Below are positions 1 through 10,900 of a stretch of DNA of 64,000 bases, one piece after another. Under the pieces are notes generated by a model, which worked only from the letters and a program-made list of their open reading frames with translations, had not been told where the DNA came from and ran no database searches. The number at the start of each line of letters is the position of its first letter. Position 1 is the stretch's first letter. The stretch is from positions 240,213 through 304,212 of the forward strand of contig VWYX01000776.1 in the NCBI GenBank assembly GCA_013396525.1, written 5' to 3'. The stretch comes from Chaetorhynchus papuensis. Its lineage: Eukaryota; Chordata; Aves; Passeriformes; Rhipiduridae. Position numbers and translations under genes: made by a program.

Positions 1-3000
1 CGTCCCTGCCTGTCTCGCATGCACACGCGCACGTGCTGGCACAGTCTTCCTACACCTCCCAGGCCTTCAGCCCAAAGAATTTATAGGAAACTATAATCAG
101 CCTTACATCAGGGTTTTCATGTGCTGGTGGTAAATCTGCCACATCCTCAAAGGCATTTTTTTTCCAGTTCTCCCAACTAATTAAAGCTAGGAGGGATGTT
201 AATCTTGCTTCTTCTTGGTTTAGTTCAAGAGCAGTGACCCTGTCCCTTTCTTTTACAAATGGAAGCCCCTGGTGCTAAGATGTGGAGAAAGATCTGGCTG
301 TTAGACAGGGATTGAGTAATGCAAAGGCTTCAGCTGGTGCTCCACGCTCCTTCATCCTCTTTCCAGGCCCTCTTCTCCAGAGAACAGGGGACAGAGTGTC
401 CACACCAGTCAGATATTGATGGGTTGAGCTGGTGAACCTCCAGCACTTCCATCCCCAGTTCTTCTTTTGCTTTAAACTGAGTTGAGAGCGGGATGAAGGG
501 GAAAAGCCAACTGCAGACACAGCTCAGCTCAACAAATGCAAGCAAATGGCTGATTATAATTATTCCCTTCTTTTTATTTCAAATTCAGAGTAGGGAATGT
601 TTGAGTAACTCCTCTGGCTAGTCAAATAACTAAGGAAAGTTCAACTGTCTTCAAAGGCTGGGAAGTATCTCCTGATGAGGGGGAAGTTCAAATAAAGGGA
701 CATAAATATATTCCTCTAATAAGGGCTAAAATGATTTCATGCATTTTTTAACATTTCCATAAATTTAAAATATGTTGCAATTAGGCTTAGACTTTTTTTA
801 GACTTAGGCTTAGGCTTTTTTTTTTAATGAAACCTGGTATATTGAATTCCATCTCCTTGACTTACAATTGCTAAATTCGCTTTGAGGCTTGCTCATGCCA
901 GGGATATTTAATCTGTATCTCCCATGCTTGGTGGTGACTTTGTAGTCATGACTCAGCTGTGGCTTGTGGTAGGGAGAGCAGGAATGCAAGGACCTGGAAG
1001 CTGATCCTGAAAAAGGGTCCAGCTGTGGGATTGAGATGAGCCTGAGTGGAGTTGGAGGAAGGGTCACACTGGTCTTGGTGAACAGTGTGTGAAGGAAGAA
1101 GGTAGAGATGGCACTGGGAGTGGGAGAGCAGGATTTGCAGGGCTGGTCATTCTTTGAACATGGGAATACATGGGACAACGGGCAAAAAAGCTCCTTAATG
1201 TGTCCCTCCTGTGCTGGATAAACTAGGGGGGGGACCCAGTCTGCCAGATTATCTTTGCAGGACATCCTTCCTCATCCCTAACCATCTTCCAAGCCCTCCA
1301 AGGGACCTGTTTGATTCCTTCGCAAGCCTTCTTGAAGTGGTGAGAGGGGGAACATCCTGTTTTCCAGGTCCAGCCTCATCAGCACTGAGCAAGGAGCGCA
1401 ACATCTTCCCTTGAGCTTCGCCAGGGGCGAAACTTTGGTTCTTCTTCATGGTAGATCTCTTGAGGTTGTGGTGGCAAGGAGTAGGATGGGGTGGAGAACC
1501 ATGGAGACTGGCTTGGATTTCCATGAAGAATGAATTTGTTTTCACTCATTATTTACTTGGCTTTTTCCAGAACACAACATTTAGCAAAGCCAATCCCAAG
1601 TGCAAAATCCCGGAGGGGCTATGATTCAATAAATTATTTCACTCCTCTTCCTATCCTTTTTCCATTGCATTCCCAGTCAACTCCTCCTCCTCCAAACTGC
1701 AATGAGATTAGTTCAGCTCAGGTTATTTGGGAAGAAGGAATTTTAAGCTAAGTGGAAAGTCCTTGTTTGGAAGGAGAGTACACCCACAGAGTGGGGCAGC
1801 ACAAACCGATTTATTCCATTGAAATAAGTAAATAAATTCTGATCAATTGTCCCAAGACCCTCTTTGCAGACAAAATGCTGAGCCCCATTCTGATGTTTTC
1901 GTGCTGGAAAGGACTTGAGGGGATATGTGAGCAATAAATCTTTCCAGAAGACTTCTCCATGCACACCTTGAGGTCTGTGTCCTACTTCAATATAAACCTT
2001 GTATCTTTTCATACCAAAACTCTTCACTTGGCTCTGAACTTGCCTCTCAGTGAGTCTGTCCCCTGTTGCCTTTGCCCAAGGAGATGCACTTTTGACCCAA
2101 GAAGGGTTTCTAATTTTCTTGCATCTTTTCCTTCTCTTTACTTTGATCTGCACCAAAACCTAAGAGGATTTAAAAGTAGAATAGAAATCCTGTTTTAAAT
2201 GCATCACTGTTATTTTCATATTGACTTTTGCTCATAGATTTGTTAGGGATGAGTAGAATGTTCATTCTTCCCCTGGAACTGCTATTATTCTAAGTGTTCA
2301 TTATAAGCTGCAGTTAAGGTTCTAATTATTTTTTTAATTAAAAGTAAAAAAATAATAAAAATTAAAAAAAAATAAAATAGAGGAACTGGCCAGGAGAACA
2401 ACTTTATCCTGAATTGTTCAGCATTTAAGCAGCTTGTAATAATACCTGACCGCTTCTCCAGGTATTGTGGAATAGCTGAGATCTTAATTTTCCAGTAGGA
2501 AAAAAAAAGCAGGAAAAAAAGATTTTCCTTGAGCAAAGGGCCATCTGTAATCCTGATAAAACAGCAAAACAGAACAGGGGTGAACACTCTGATATTTTCC
2601 TCTTTGCTGTGGAGGTAAATTGAAACCTGTCCACTGAGAAGCTGTTGCCCAAGCAAGTCAGGGTAAAATAACACAGACACCCCCACCATGTTCAAAACAA
2701 GGATAAACCCATCTCTTTTCTTTAACTTCCCCTTTCTCACGTCTGCTAAAGTGGCTCAGAAGCTGATGGGTGATTAGCAGGAGTGTTTTAGCTGTTTAAT
2801 CAGCTCCAGCCTCTGGGGCAGGTTCTCAGAGTGCTGACGCTCAGCTCCCCAGAGCTGCTGAGAGGAACTTTTGTGGAAGATCTTTGAGGGTTTAATTGGT
2901 TGTTTCATTTTGCCAGGCCATGGCAAATGTTCCAGAGCTGTCTTGTCACACAGCTCCTCCCCCAGGGGGACCTTGCCCAGGTCCTGCCATTTTCCTCTCC

Positions 3001-4374
3001 CAGAGCTGCCCTGGGTGGGCCTTCAGCAGGTCTCAGCATGCTGGAGTGGGAATGGTAGGAAAAACCTCTCAGTTTTTCCAAGAGGTGTGACTTGTGCCAG
3101 CCTGGTCACCAAAATGTGGGTGCAGACACCTGGGCCCCAGAGCTGAGCCTGAACACGTTGTCTGGAGGCCACAGATGTTGAAACCAGTGCACAGGGATGG
3201 CTGAATGACTCCACAGGTACCATTTCTATGTGGTCTTTGTGTTTTCCCACTCATTTGGACCTTCATCTCTGCTGATTTATGTGACAGAGTCTCTTGCTTG
3301 ATGATCTTCCAGCTAAATTTCCCCAGGGATACACACCCAAACACAGCAGGAAGAGAGCCAGGTAAGTTGTCCATGGGCAAAAACAAAAGCTGTGAAACAC
3401 TGAGGAAAAACTGTATTGAAGGCTCATCCCAAACTGGGAAGGAAACTTTGGTAACAGCAGCTTGGCTTAGGCAGAGCCTTTATTTGTGGCAGCTCAAGCG
3501 ATGTAATCTGAAGGAAAACACTAAGTTTTTGTTGTAATTCTGATTTCTCCTTGCTAAAGGACTTGGCGATATCCCCCTCTCCAGCACAGACAGGGGAGAT
3601 TTTCTTCATCTCTTGGATTTGGGCAGGAGCTGCTGTTTTGTAGAGGGAGGGGAAAAGATGCCAATCCAAATGTGCCTGCAGAGGAACTTCCCAGGTCCAC
3701 CCACTGTGGATGGAAAGGGATGTGCTCCAGTGGCTCTTTCTGGCTGCAAGTTTCTTGAAGCTGGGTTTGCTCACAACCTGGCAGGCAGAGGGTCCTCACA
3801 AGGAGCCTGGATGGACAACATCCATACCAGAGGGGGAATATCACAGGCCTGACCCTGGTGTGGGAATTCGGCAGTGCTGGGGAAATGTAAGAACAATCAG
3901 AGATGTGGGCAGCCTGGGTTTATTCCTGGGGAGCAAGAACTGGCAGAGGAGCCAGCTGAAATCCTGCCATCCCATCTGGCAGAGGCTGTGCAGAGCCACC
4001 CCTGACATTTCTGGATATGCAGATTGGGAAGACGCCGCTCCCCATGGCTGGGAAAGGGGTGACCACATCCCGACGTCAGGTGCAGGAGGGTGACACTGGC
4101 ACAGTCCTGTAGTTCCTGGCTGGATTTTCAGCATCCAGCAGGTTCAGGATGGAGCCCTTCAGCTGTTGGTGGTGCGAAGGAATGCACGTTCCACGTGACA
4201 TTCCCAAGGCTGAGCCTCAGTCTCAGTCTCTGCCACTCCTGATTCTCATTAAAAAAAAAATAAATTTGCTGCAACCACGGAGCTGAAACATCCTGGGCAT
4301 GTGTGGGAGCATCTTCATTCCCTGCAGGCCAGGCTAGAACACACAGCAAGCTGGAAGAGCTCCTATAGGGACCT

Positions 4375-4395
4375 CCTGCTGCTGCTGCTGCTGCA
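4375..4395. repeat. (CTG)n microsatellite
   Basis: About seven uninterrupted CTG/CAG units inside an intron. Short; no sign of expansion. Confidence 0.85.
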
Positions 4396-6678
4396 GAGAC
4401 TTTGCCCTGCCCCTTTTTTTTCCTGGTGGTTCAGGCATTTCACATCTGAGAGCCACAGATCTCCCCCAGTGATGTTTTCACCAACCTCAGATGTTCAAAT
4501 CAGAATCCTTTGGGTCATTTCCTTAGCTGGTGTAATTGCAATATATCCCATGGCCTCCAAAATGACCCTCTTCACCATCCACTGAGATTTTGGGGGTTAG
4601 GGGCTGTTAGTAATTCTGTGCTTTTCATTTTCCCTCTTTAGCAGCTGACAGATGCCCCAAAACCTCTATGGCCACCACTTTTCCTTTCAGTTTTACTGCA
4701 CTGAGATACTTTCACCACATTTGAAAGTTTTGGGTATTTTTTTAAAAAATCCCTTTCCACTTTCTGCTCTGGTTCACCCTTTCATTCCCACCCTCCCACC
4801 TTGCCTGAATAATTTTCATGATCCTGCTATTTGCTTTGCCTCTCCTGTTTGGGGGATGAGTACAGTGTGTGTAGCTGTGGTGAGACATGTTTGGATGTCA
4901 AAACCTTGGCCCACAGCACTTCAAGGTCTCTGCCTTGGTTTTATTTTTCCCTTGGTTGTGCTGCAAGGTGCTTTCTGACACATTGCAATGTTCTCATTAG
5001 AAGTGTTGGTCACCTGCTTCCTATTCTCACTCCTGCCAGCACAGATCATGCTCCACATCCACGTTTGAGCTGCGTTCTTTCAAAGTCTCCTGTGTTTGCC
5101 TCTGCTTGCAATTGGAACATCCCTGTGCTGGTTCCAAGAGCGTTATCCCTCCATTCCTCCTGTTAGCATTTGAAAGGTGCTTGGGTTTTTCGTGCCATTC
5201 TCATCCAGCTGGGATGTAAATTGAGTCTAGGCCTTCACTTACTCCTGGAATTATTCCTCTCCACTGACCCTGCTGGGGGGAAAAGGCTGCTGAAATCCAA
5301 CCAGTTCCCCACTGCCTTCAATTTTTTGACGTCGACCCCATAAAGTTCAGGTACCCACAGCAAAGCAGCACTTGCACCAATTTCCCCGTGTTCCTGAGGG
5401 ACCTGGTGCCTCCCTGCTTTGTTTGGAACCAGGATTGATTTGTGCATCTCTCCAATGCCCAGGTTAAATCTCAGCTGTGGTCTGTGTTAGATGGAGACAA
5501 ATGAGCTTCTCTGCACGTCATTTTCCAAAGGGGAGGAAGGCTTCCTGCAGCATTGGCACGACCCTGGCAAGGGGAAAGCTTGGGGGAAGCTGGAAGAGTC
5601 ACTCCTTCAGCCTCTAGGACTGATTGGCTTTGATTAACATGAGAAATAATGGTGCAGACTTGTCACACCTGTCAAGGAGCAAAGGAAATCATTCAGTCCC
5701 TCAAGACTGGGATAAGTCATTAGGAGATGTCAGTGACACGGGGCCCAAATAATTGGCGAGAGGAGGTTCAGGGTGTTCGACTTGCAATTAAAACTTTTAT
5801 TTTCCTCTTTTAATCTTTCCTTCCCTCTGTCCTGCCTCCTATCTGTCTGTCCATCTGTGAACACTGATTGCTTCTGGGATGTTCAGTCCCAGGTTTTCCC
5901 TGTCACCTTCCTTGCTCTGGGCAGGTGACAAAGCCACCCAAGCTCCCCATCTACTCCTTGATGCCCAGCCCCACTTTCTCCTCCCAGCCTAAATAAGTCT
6001 GTGGGAAGCCCATGGGATGTGCTGCAGATGGAGGTTTTGTGTGTTCTTGGGGTTTGTGGGATTTCACGGAGAGGACTTAAATGGGAGCAGATGAAAGTGT
6101 GTGGGTATAACCAGGAATGGGTGGTGGGGGCATGTGAGAAGTCCCAAATATGGGTATAACTTAAGTTGTCTCCTTACAAACTCAAAAAAAAGAGTATTGG
6201 GAAACTGCTTAAAGTTTGTCTTTTTCGAACTGAATCTCCCACAGGAAAGTCCCATGATTTTTAGCTGTTAAAAACGTAGGGTTTGAGACCTTTCTATTCC
6301 AGGAAAGAGCCAGACAAAAACAAGGTGTTTGCAAATCTCAGGATGTTTGTGGTCCTGATGTCTGGCTGTGGGTATCTTTCCCCTGAGGATGGCAGGTGGG
6401 TGACTGCCCCATCCCATCCCCTCCAGCCAGCAACCAGCTGGAGCTGGGAAGGTTTGGAGGAGCCCGTGTGACAATTCCTAGACTCCTCAAGTTCTGCTTT
6501 CAGGCAACACTGATGGTAAAAAACACAATTTCACAAACTCTCCCCTGATACAAACTGCTGAGTGTAAAGCCTGGCTCCTGGCAGGCACTCTCTGAATCAT
6601 TCCTCTGCCTCCTCTGCTTTCTCTTTTTGGATGGCAATAAAGACTCCTGCCACCACGCTGAAGCTTCATTAACCTTTA

Positions 6679-6840
6679 TTAATTTTCTCGGCGTTCCGGG
6701 ATCAAATTTGTCACCGTTTCATCTCTTGGCAGTTCATACTTCTTGAAAAGATGTCGGACTGTTTTACCTCCTTGGGGGAAAAGATCTTCAGTCTGGTACT
6801 CGCTGTTTGGAAACAAATTGGCTGCCAGATCACAGATTAC
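6679..6840 (-). other. Unexplained CpG-enriched, protein-like segment (possible conserved element or antisense terminal exon)
   Basis: Read on the minus strand this stretch is open for 53 codons and ends at TAA (6679-6681). The peptide has an ordinary protein composition (CDLAANLFPNSEYQTEDLF, then ELPRDETVTNLIPERREN). It begins right after CCCAG on that strand, so an acceptor is possible, but the pyrimidine tract is poor and no partner exon was found. An AATAAA on the minus strand (6675-6680) overlaps the stop region. The plus strand is also open across part of it. I do not recognise the peptide. A conserved non-coding element, a decayed retrocopy or chance are all possible. Confidence 0.3.
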
Positions 6841-7845
6841 CTGGGCTCAGCTCTGCTCTCTGCTATTCCATGTGACTCTGGTAGAGTCAGCTGAGCTCTC
6901 CTGATTTACAACAGGCACTCCTGGTGGATGGGGTTTGATTGTTTGGGTTGTTTCTCTCTTTGCTAGGGAGGGTTGCAACATGGCCAATAATGCAAACAAC
7001 AGAAATTTTCGGTTTCCCCTCCAGCCAGTTCAGGGCTGATCCACATGGGATGAAAATGGAAAGCTGGCTGGGCGTGGGCTCGGAAGGAACAGTTAAATGC
7101 CTTTGATTTACAGTGGATGCATTATTTACCTTCCGAACTCAACACCGTGGGCTCCACTGGGAGATTTTCAGTAGGACACAAGGGTCAGGAGCTTGTCTCT
7201 CACTGAGATGGAAAAGTTCCCAGTTATAGCTCTGTTGGTACTTTGCTGATGCCAGAATTTCTTCTCTCCTTGTTGCTGGTGGCAGGGTTCAGTCTGTGAA
7301 GGAGACATTCTATTGAGATAACCCTTTCCTTTCCACCTGCCCTCACCTGCCTGCTCCACGCAGCATTTTCTGGATCCTCTACAGGGCATTTCTAGGCAGG
7401 TGCTGGTTGCAAGGCAGAATTTCTCACCAAAAGCTTGGTGACGCTGCCAGTCACCACCATAAATCTCAAAACACCTCTAGGGATAGTGGGATTCAGTGCC
7501 AGCACGTCTGAAAAGGATAAATCCTCCACGAGCTCAGCAAGGAGTGCAGGCACCCTGGAAAACCACTGAAATTAATTAAAGACCCGACATAAGGGATCAT
7601 ACTCTGCATGGTCCCAAACCTCGCTCAGAAAGAAAGGGTTGGACCACCAGCCAGACTCATCTTTCAGGCTGGTTGGTGCTGAACCCTTGGGGAAAACTGG
7701 TGGCCAGGGGTGCTGGGGTTGGAAAGCAGGCGGTCACGTCAGGGGAACGTCGCAGGTTGCTGTCGTTAATTCGTGTAACCTTTGTAGTGAAAGATCTTGC
7801 AGAGTGAACCAAGGTGTATTTACATGACCCATTACCTTGCCATAG

Positions 7846-7953
7846 CCAATGGACGCTATAATTCCAGAAGCCAATCGCTGAGGTCCACAGATAACAGAAA
7901 GCGAGAGGACCCTGACGAACTGCAGCACTACGGGTACCCTGCACCTCAAATAG
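7846..7953 (+). CDS. ADGRB1: ADGRB1 exon: linker between TSR1 and TSR2
   Basis: This 108-nt exon is phase 1 at both ends. It begins after CCATAG with two bases that finish a codon, and ends before GTAAGC. It encodes about 36 residues rich in Ser, Arg and Asp (SRSQSLRSTD, then ELQHYGYPAPQIG), matching the human BAI1 segment between TSR1 and TSR2. Joined to the next exon it reads PAPQIGDPAAEEW, an exact frame match. Its CpG content is high for the surroundings. The acceptor tract is weak, and an upstream in-frame ATG at 7824 lies in the intron and is not the start. It is too short and lacks an internal start codon, so a simple ORF search misses it. Confidence 0.92.
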
Positions 7954-10900
7954 GTAAGCTCTGACCTCCCACAGCGGCCTCTGGAGCTGGGACACTGCTC
8001 TGGTCACTGCACTGCCCAGCTGGGCTGGGCTCTCTGCGCTGTTTCAATGACCCCTCCCTAACCATCTCCTTCCCCCCAGGTCAGTGTGGGCGGCATCCCC
8101 CCCGTGTTGTCACGCGCTGAACAAATGGTCATCGCCCCGTTTGTTCCCATCCCATCACCCCGCGGGGTTTTGTGTTGTCACCGTCAGCCAGAGAAGGCAA
8201 AAAGGGACAGACACAAAGCCCTGAGGAGAGCATCCATCTCACAGAGCGCTTTCCCATCACCCTGCCTACTTCTGAGTCGCTGCTTTGTCTGAGTTATCCA
8301 GCCACACGTGGTTCATGAAGCCAAAGCTGACCTTCCTCCAATGCAGCCCCTTTGCTGATGTCCATGTCATGCCTTGCCATTGACTGTGAGAGAGGGTGAG
8401 CATGGCTTGGTGGGGAGCGAGCAGGATTGGTTTCCTCCGTCCCTGGGTCTTTAGTAGGACTTGTCTCTGGTAGGTTCTGCAGCAGGACCTTCCACCCTTC
8501 TGCCACGGATGGGGAATAATGTGTAGTAATATCAGACAGCACGGTCTGAGAAGATGGGAATGATTTGGACCTAGATCCTACACCACGTCCCATCTGCACC
8601 ATGCCTGGAAGTGTTCAAGGCCAGGTTGGATGGGGTTTTGTGGCAACCTGATCTCATGGAAGGTGTCCCCACCCACGGCAGGGGGGTTGGAAGTAGATGA
8701 TCTTTAAGATTCCTTCCAGATCCTTAGATCCTTAAGATCTAAGATTCCTTCCAACCCAATCTGCCCTGTGATTTTGTGATTCAGACTGGAAAGGTTTTGT
8801 GCTCTCCTTTCACGCTGGCAGGATCTCAACACATCAGGGGTCTCAGGCAAAGCACAGCGTGCTGAACCTGGCTCCGGTTGAAATCTCTGCCCAGCGACCT
8901 TGCCAGCATTCCATGCTCTAGAAAAGCTTCAGAGAGGTGATTCAATTATAAGTGAGAGAGGGTCACATTCTTGTGTAGGTTACCTGTGCTCCACCCAGCC
9001 CAGGAGGACTTTGCCACTGTGCAGCATCAGGAACCCGTGCGGTGTGGAGTATCTGGGGGTGACTGGGCAACTGCTGGGGGTGTAGTTTTCAACACAACGC
9101 AGGGCACAGCCTCAATTTCCTCTCTACCCTGCTCATACTCTGCTGCCTCCAGTGAGAGCAGCTCCGCTGCCTGCAGGATGGATCCCTGGAGTGTGGTAAA
9201 AGCTGCAGGAGAGGGAGGACGTTTTCACTGCTATAACCTGGTAAAGCTGAACTTAATCTCTCTGTCCAAACGCAGAGGAAAGGAAGGCACTTCAAGGCAG
9301 GCCCCTGTTGTTCCTACTCTGCCTGGTCCCAGGTGCTTCTCCAGAGCTCTGTTCTAGCCTGTAACTCAGACATCAGGTTTATAGTTCGGCATTTCTTTCT
9401 GCCGTGCTGCTGGGTGCTGGATCAGGGCTCAGTAGCATCTCTGGATCTGGGCTCAGTGACACCTCTGTGACCTCCCTGCAATCGTGGCCACCGCTGTAGC
9501 ATGGCTGGCTTGGGCTGTGGCACCCCTGAGGGCAGCACGGGCTGGGAGATGTGCGTTGTCCTGCTGCAAGCTTCCCACATCCCTGTCGCTGTCCCAGGAG
9601 CACCAACTACAAGTTGATCAAGGAAATCAGGATGGAGAAGGTACAGGCAGAGGGTACAGTCCAGCAAGGGATTAGAGGGAATTTTTAGCCAAGGATGCCA
9701 ATGCAAAGCCCAAGTCTTCCCTATGGGCACAGATTGTAGGGAATGAGACATTTCACATCCGCTCGAGACCTGGAAAAAGATGAAATACAAAAACCAGCTG
9801 ATGCCAGCCATAAGGACTGTGGATGAGGGGACAGCCCTGCCCAGCTGAAAAGCAGCATTTTCTCCTGCCAGCCCTTCACATCCCTGGTGTCCAGGTCCTG
9901 TTGGCCCCCAGGCTCTGGCAGGGCTGTGCTCTCAGCCAGGGTGCTGCTGGCTGCCCACGTGCCTCTCCCAGCAACAGCACAAGAGCCAGATCCAGCCCAG
10001 CAGGTCCCTGGAATGGCTCAGCCCACAGGCTGTTTCCAGGAGGACTCTGCCAGCAGCAGGAGGTGAACAGAGAGGCATCTTGCACATGGGGAGATGTCAG
10101 AGCCCAACACAGAAAGGGCTGCTGGCAGAGGGATGGCAGGGACGTGCTGCTCTGTTAATGCCGAGGGAAGAAGAGTCATGGAGCAGCTGCAGGCTCTGAT
10201 GGGGACATTGCAGCCAGGAGCTGGAATGAACCTGGGTTGCAGTGCTACGTCCTCATGGATTAACACTCGGTGTGTCCCATTCTGCTGCACCTGCTGGGCC
10301 CTCTCCAGGGTCTGTGGGAGCAGCAAGGGCCATCCGCCCATTTCGAGTGGGATACTGAGCCCTGAAAAATCCTGTGGGTCACTCCTGTTAACTCCAAGCT
10401 AGTCTGGGACATCACAGGACTAATCAAAATCAACCCTGCAGAGACAGCTGCCTGCAGGCACCAGTGATGCTGCAGGGCAGGGCTTGCCCCTTCTCCTCTG
10501 GGGGTGAAGACAAATTTGGCTGGAGCCCCTCTGCTGTGAGCACAGGCTGAAAGACTTTGTACTGTTCAGCCTGGAGAAGGGAAGGCTCTGGGGAGGTCTT
10601 GGAGTCCCTTCCAGTAGCTAAACATTCTCCAAGAGAGCTAGAGAGGGATTTTGGACAAGGGCATGGAGTGACAGGACAAGGGGGAATGGATTTAAGCTGC
10701 AGAAGGGTAGATTTAAATTAGATATTAGAACAAAAATCTTCGTTATGAGGGTGGTGAGGCCCTGGCACAGGTTGTCCAGAGAAGCTGTGGATGCCCCATC
10801 CCTGGAAGTGTCCAAGCCTGGGCTGGATGAAGTTTCGAGCAGCCTGGGATAGTGGAAGGTGTCCCTGCCCATGGCAGGGGGTTGGAACCAGATGATCTTT

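Larger units (their letters stand above)
1..7845 (+). other. Intron sequence upstream of the ADGRB1 linker exon
   Basis: Non-coding. The large first coding exon of ADGRB1 (CUB-like region and TSR1) is not here, so it must lie before the window. No CR1 copy was recognised in this 7.8 kb, in contrast to the rest of the window. It holds a short CTG run (4375-4395), AT-rich stretches near 2320-2380, and a CpG-enriched segment at 6679-6840 that is listed separately. Confidence 0.75.

Noticed and set aside
780..826. TTAGGC-like repeats, suggesting interstitial telomere sequence
   Set aside because: Only a few imperfect units, and the vertebrate telomere unit is TTAGGG.
7824..7826. In-frame ATG just before the linker exon as a start codon
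   Set aside because: It lies in the intron 22 bases before the CCATAG acceptor, and the phase 1 acceptor is needed to match the protein.
7657..8007. Two overlapping open frames on the - strand over the linker exon
   Set aside because: The + strand of 7846-7953 encodes the BAI1 linker in the correct phase; the antisense frames are shadows of a CpG-rich coding exon.
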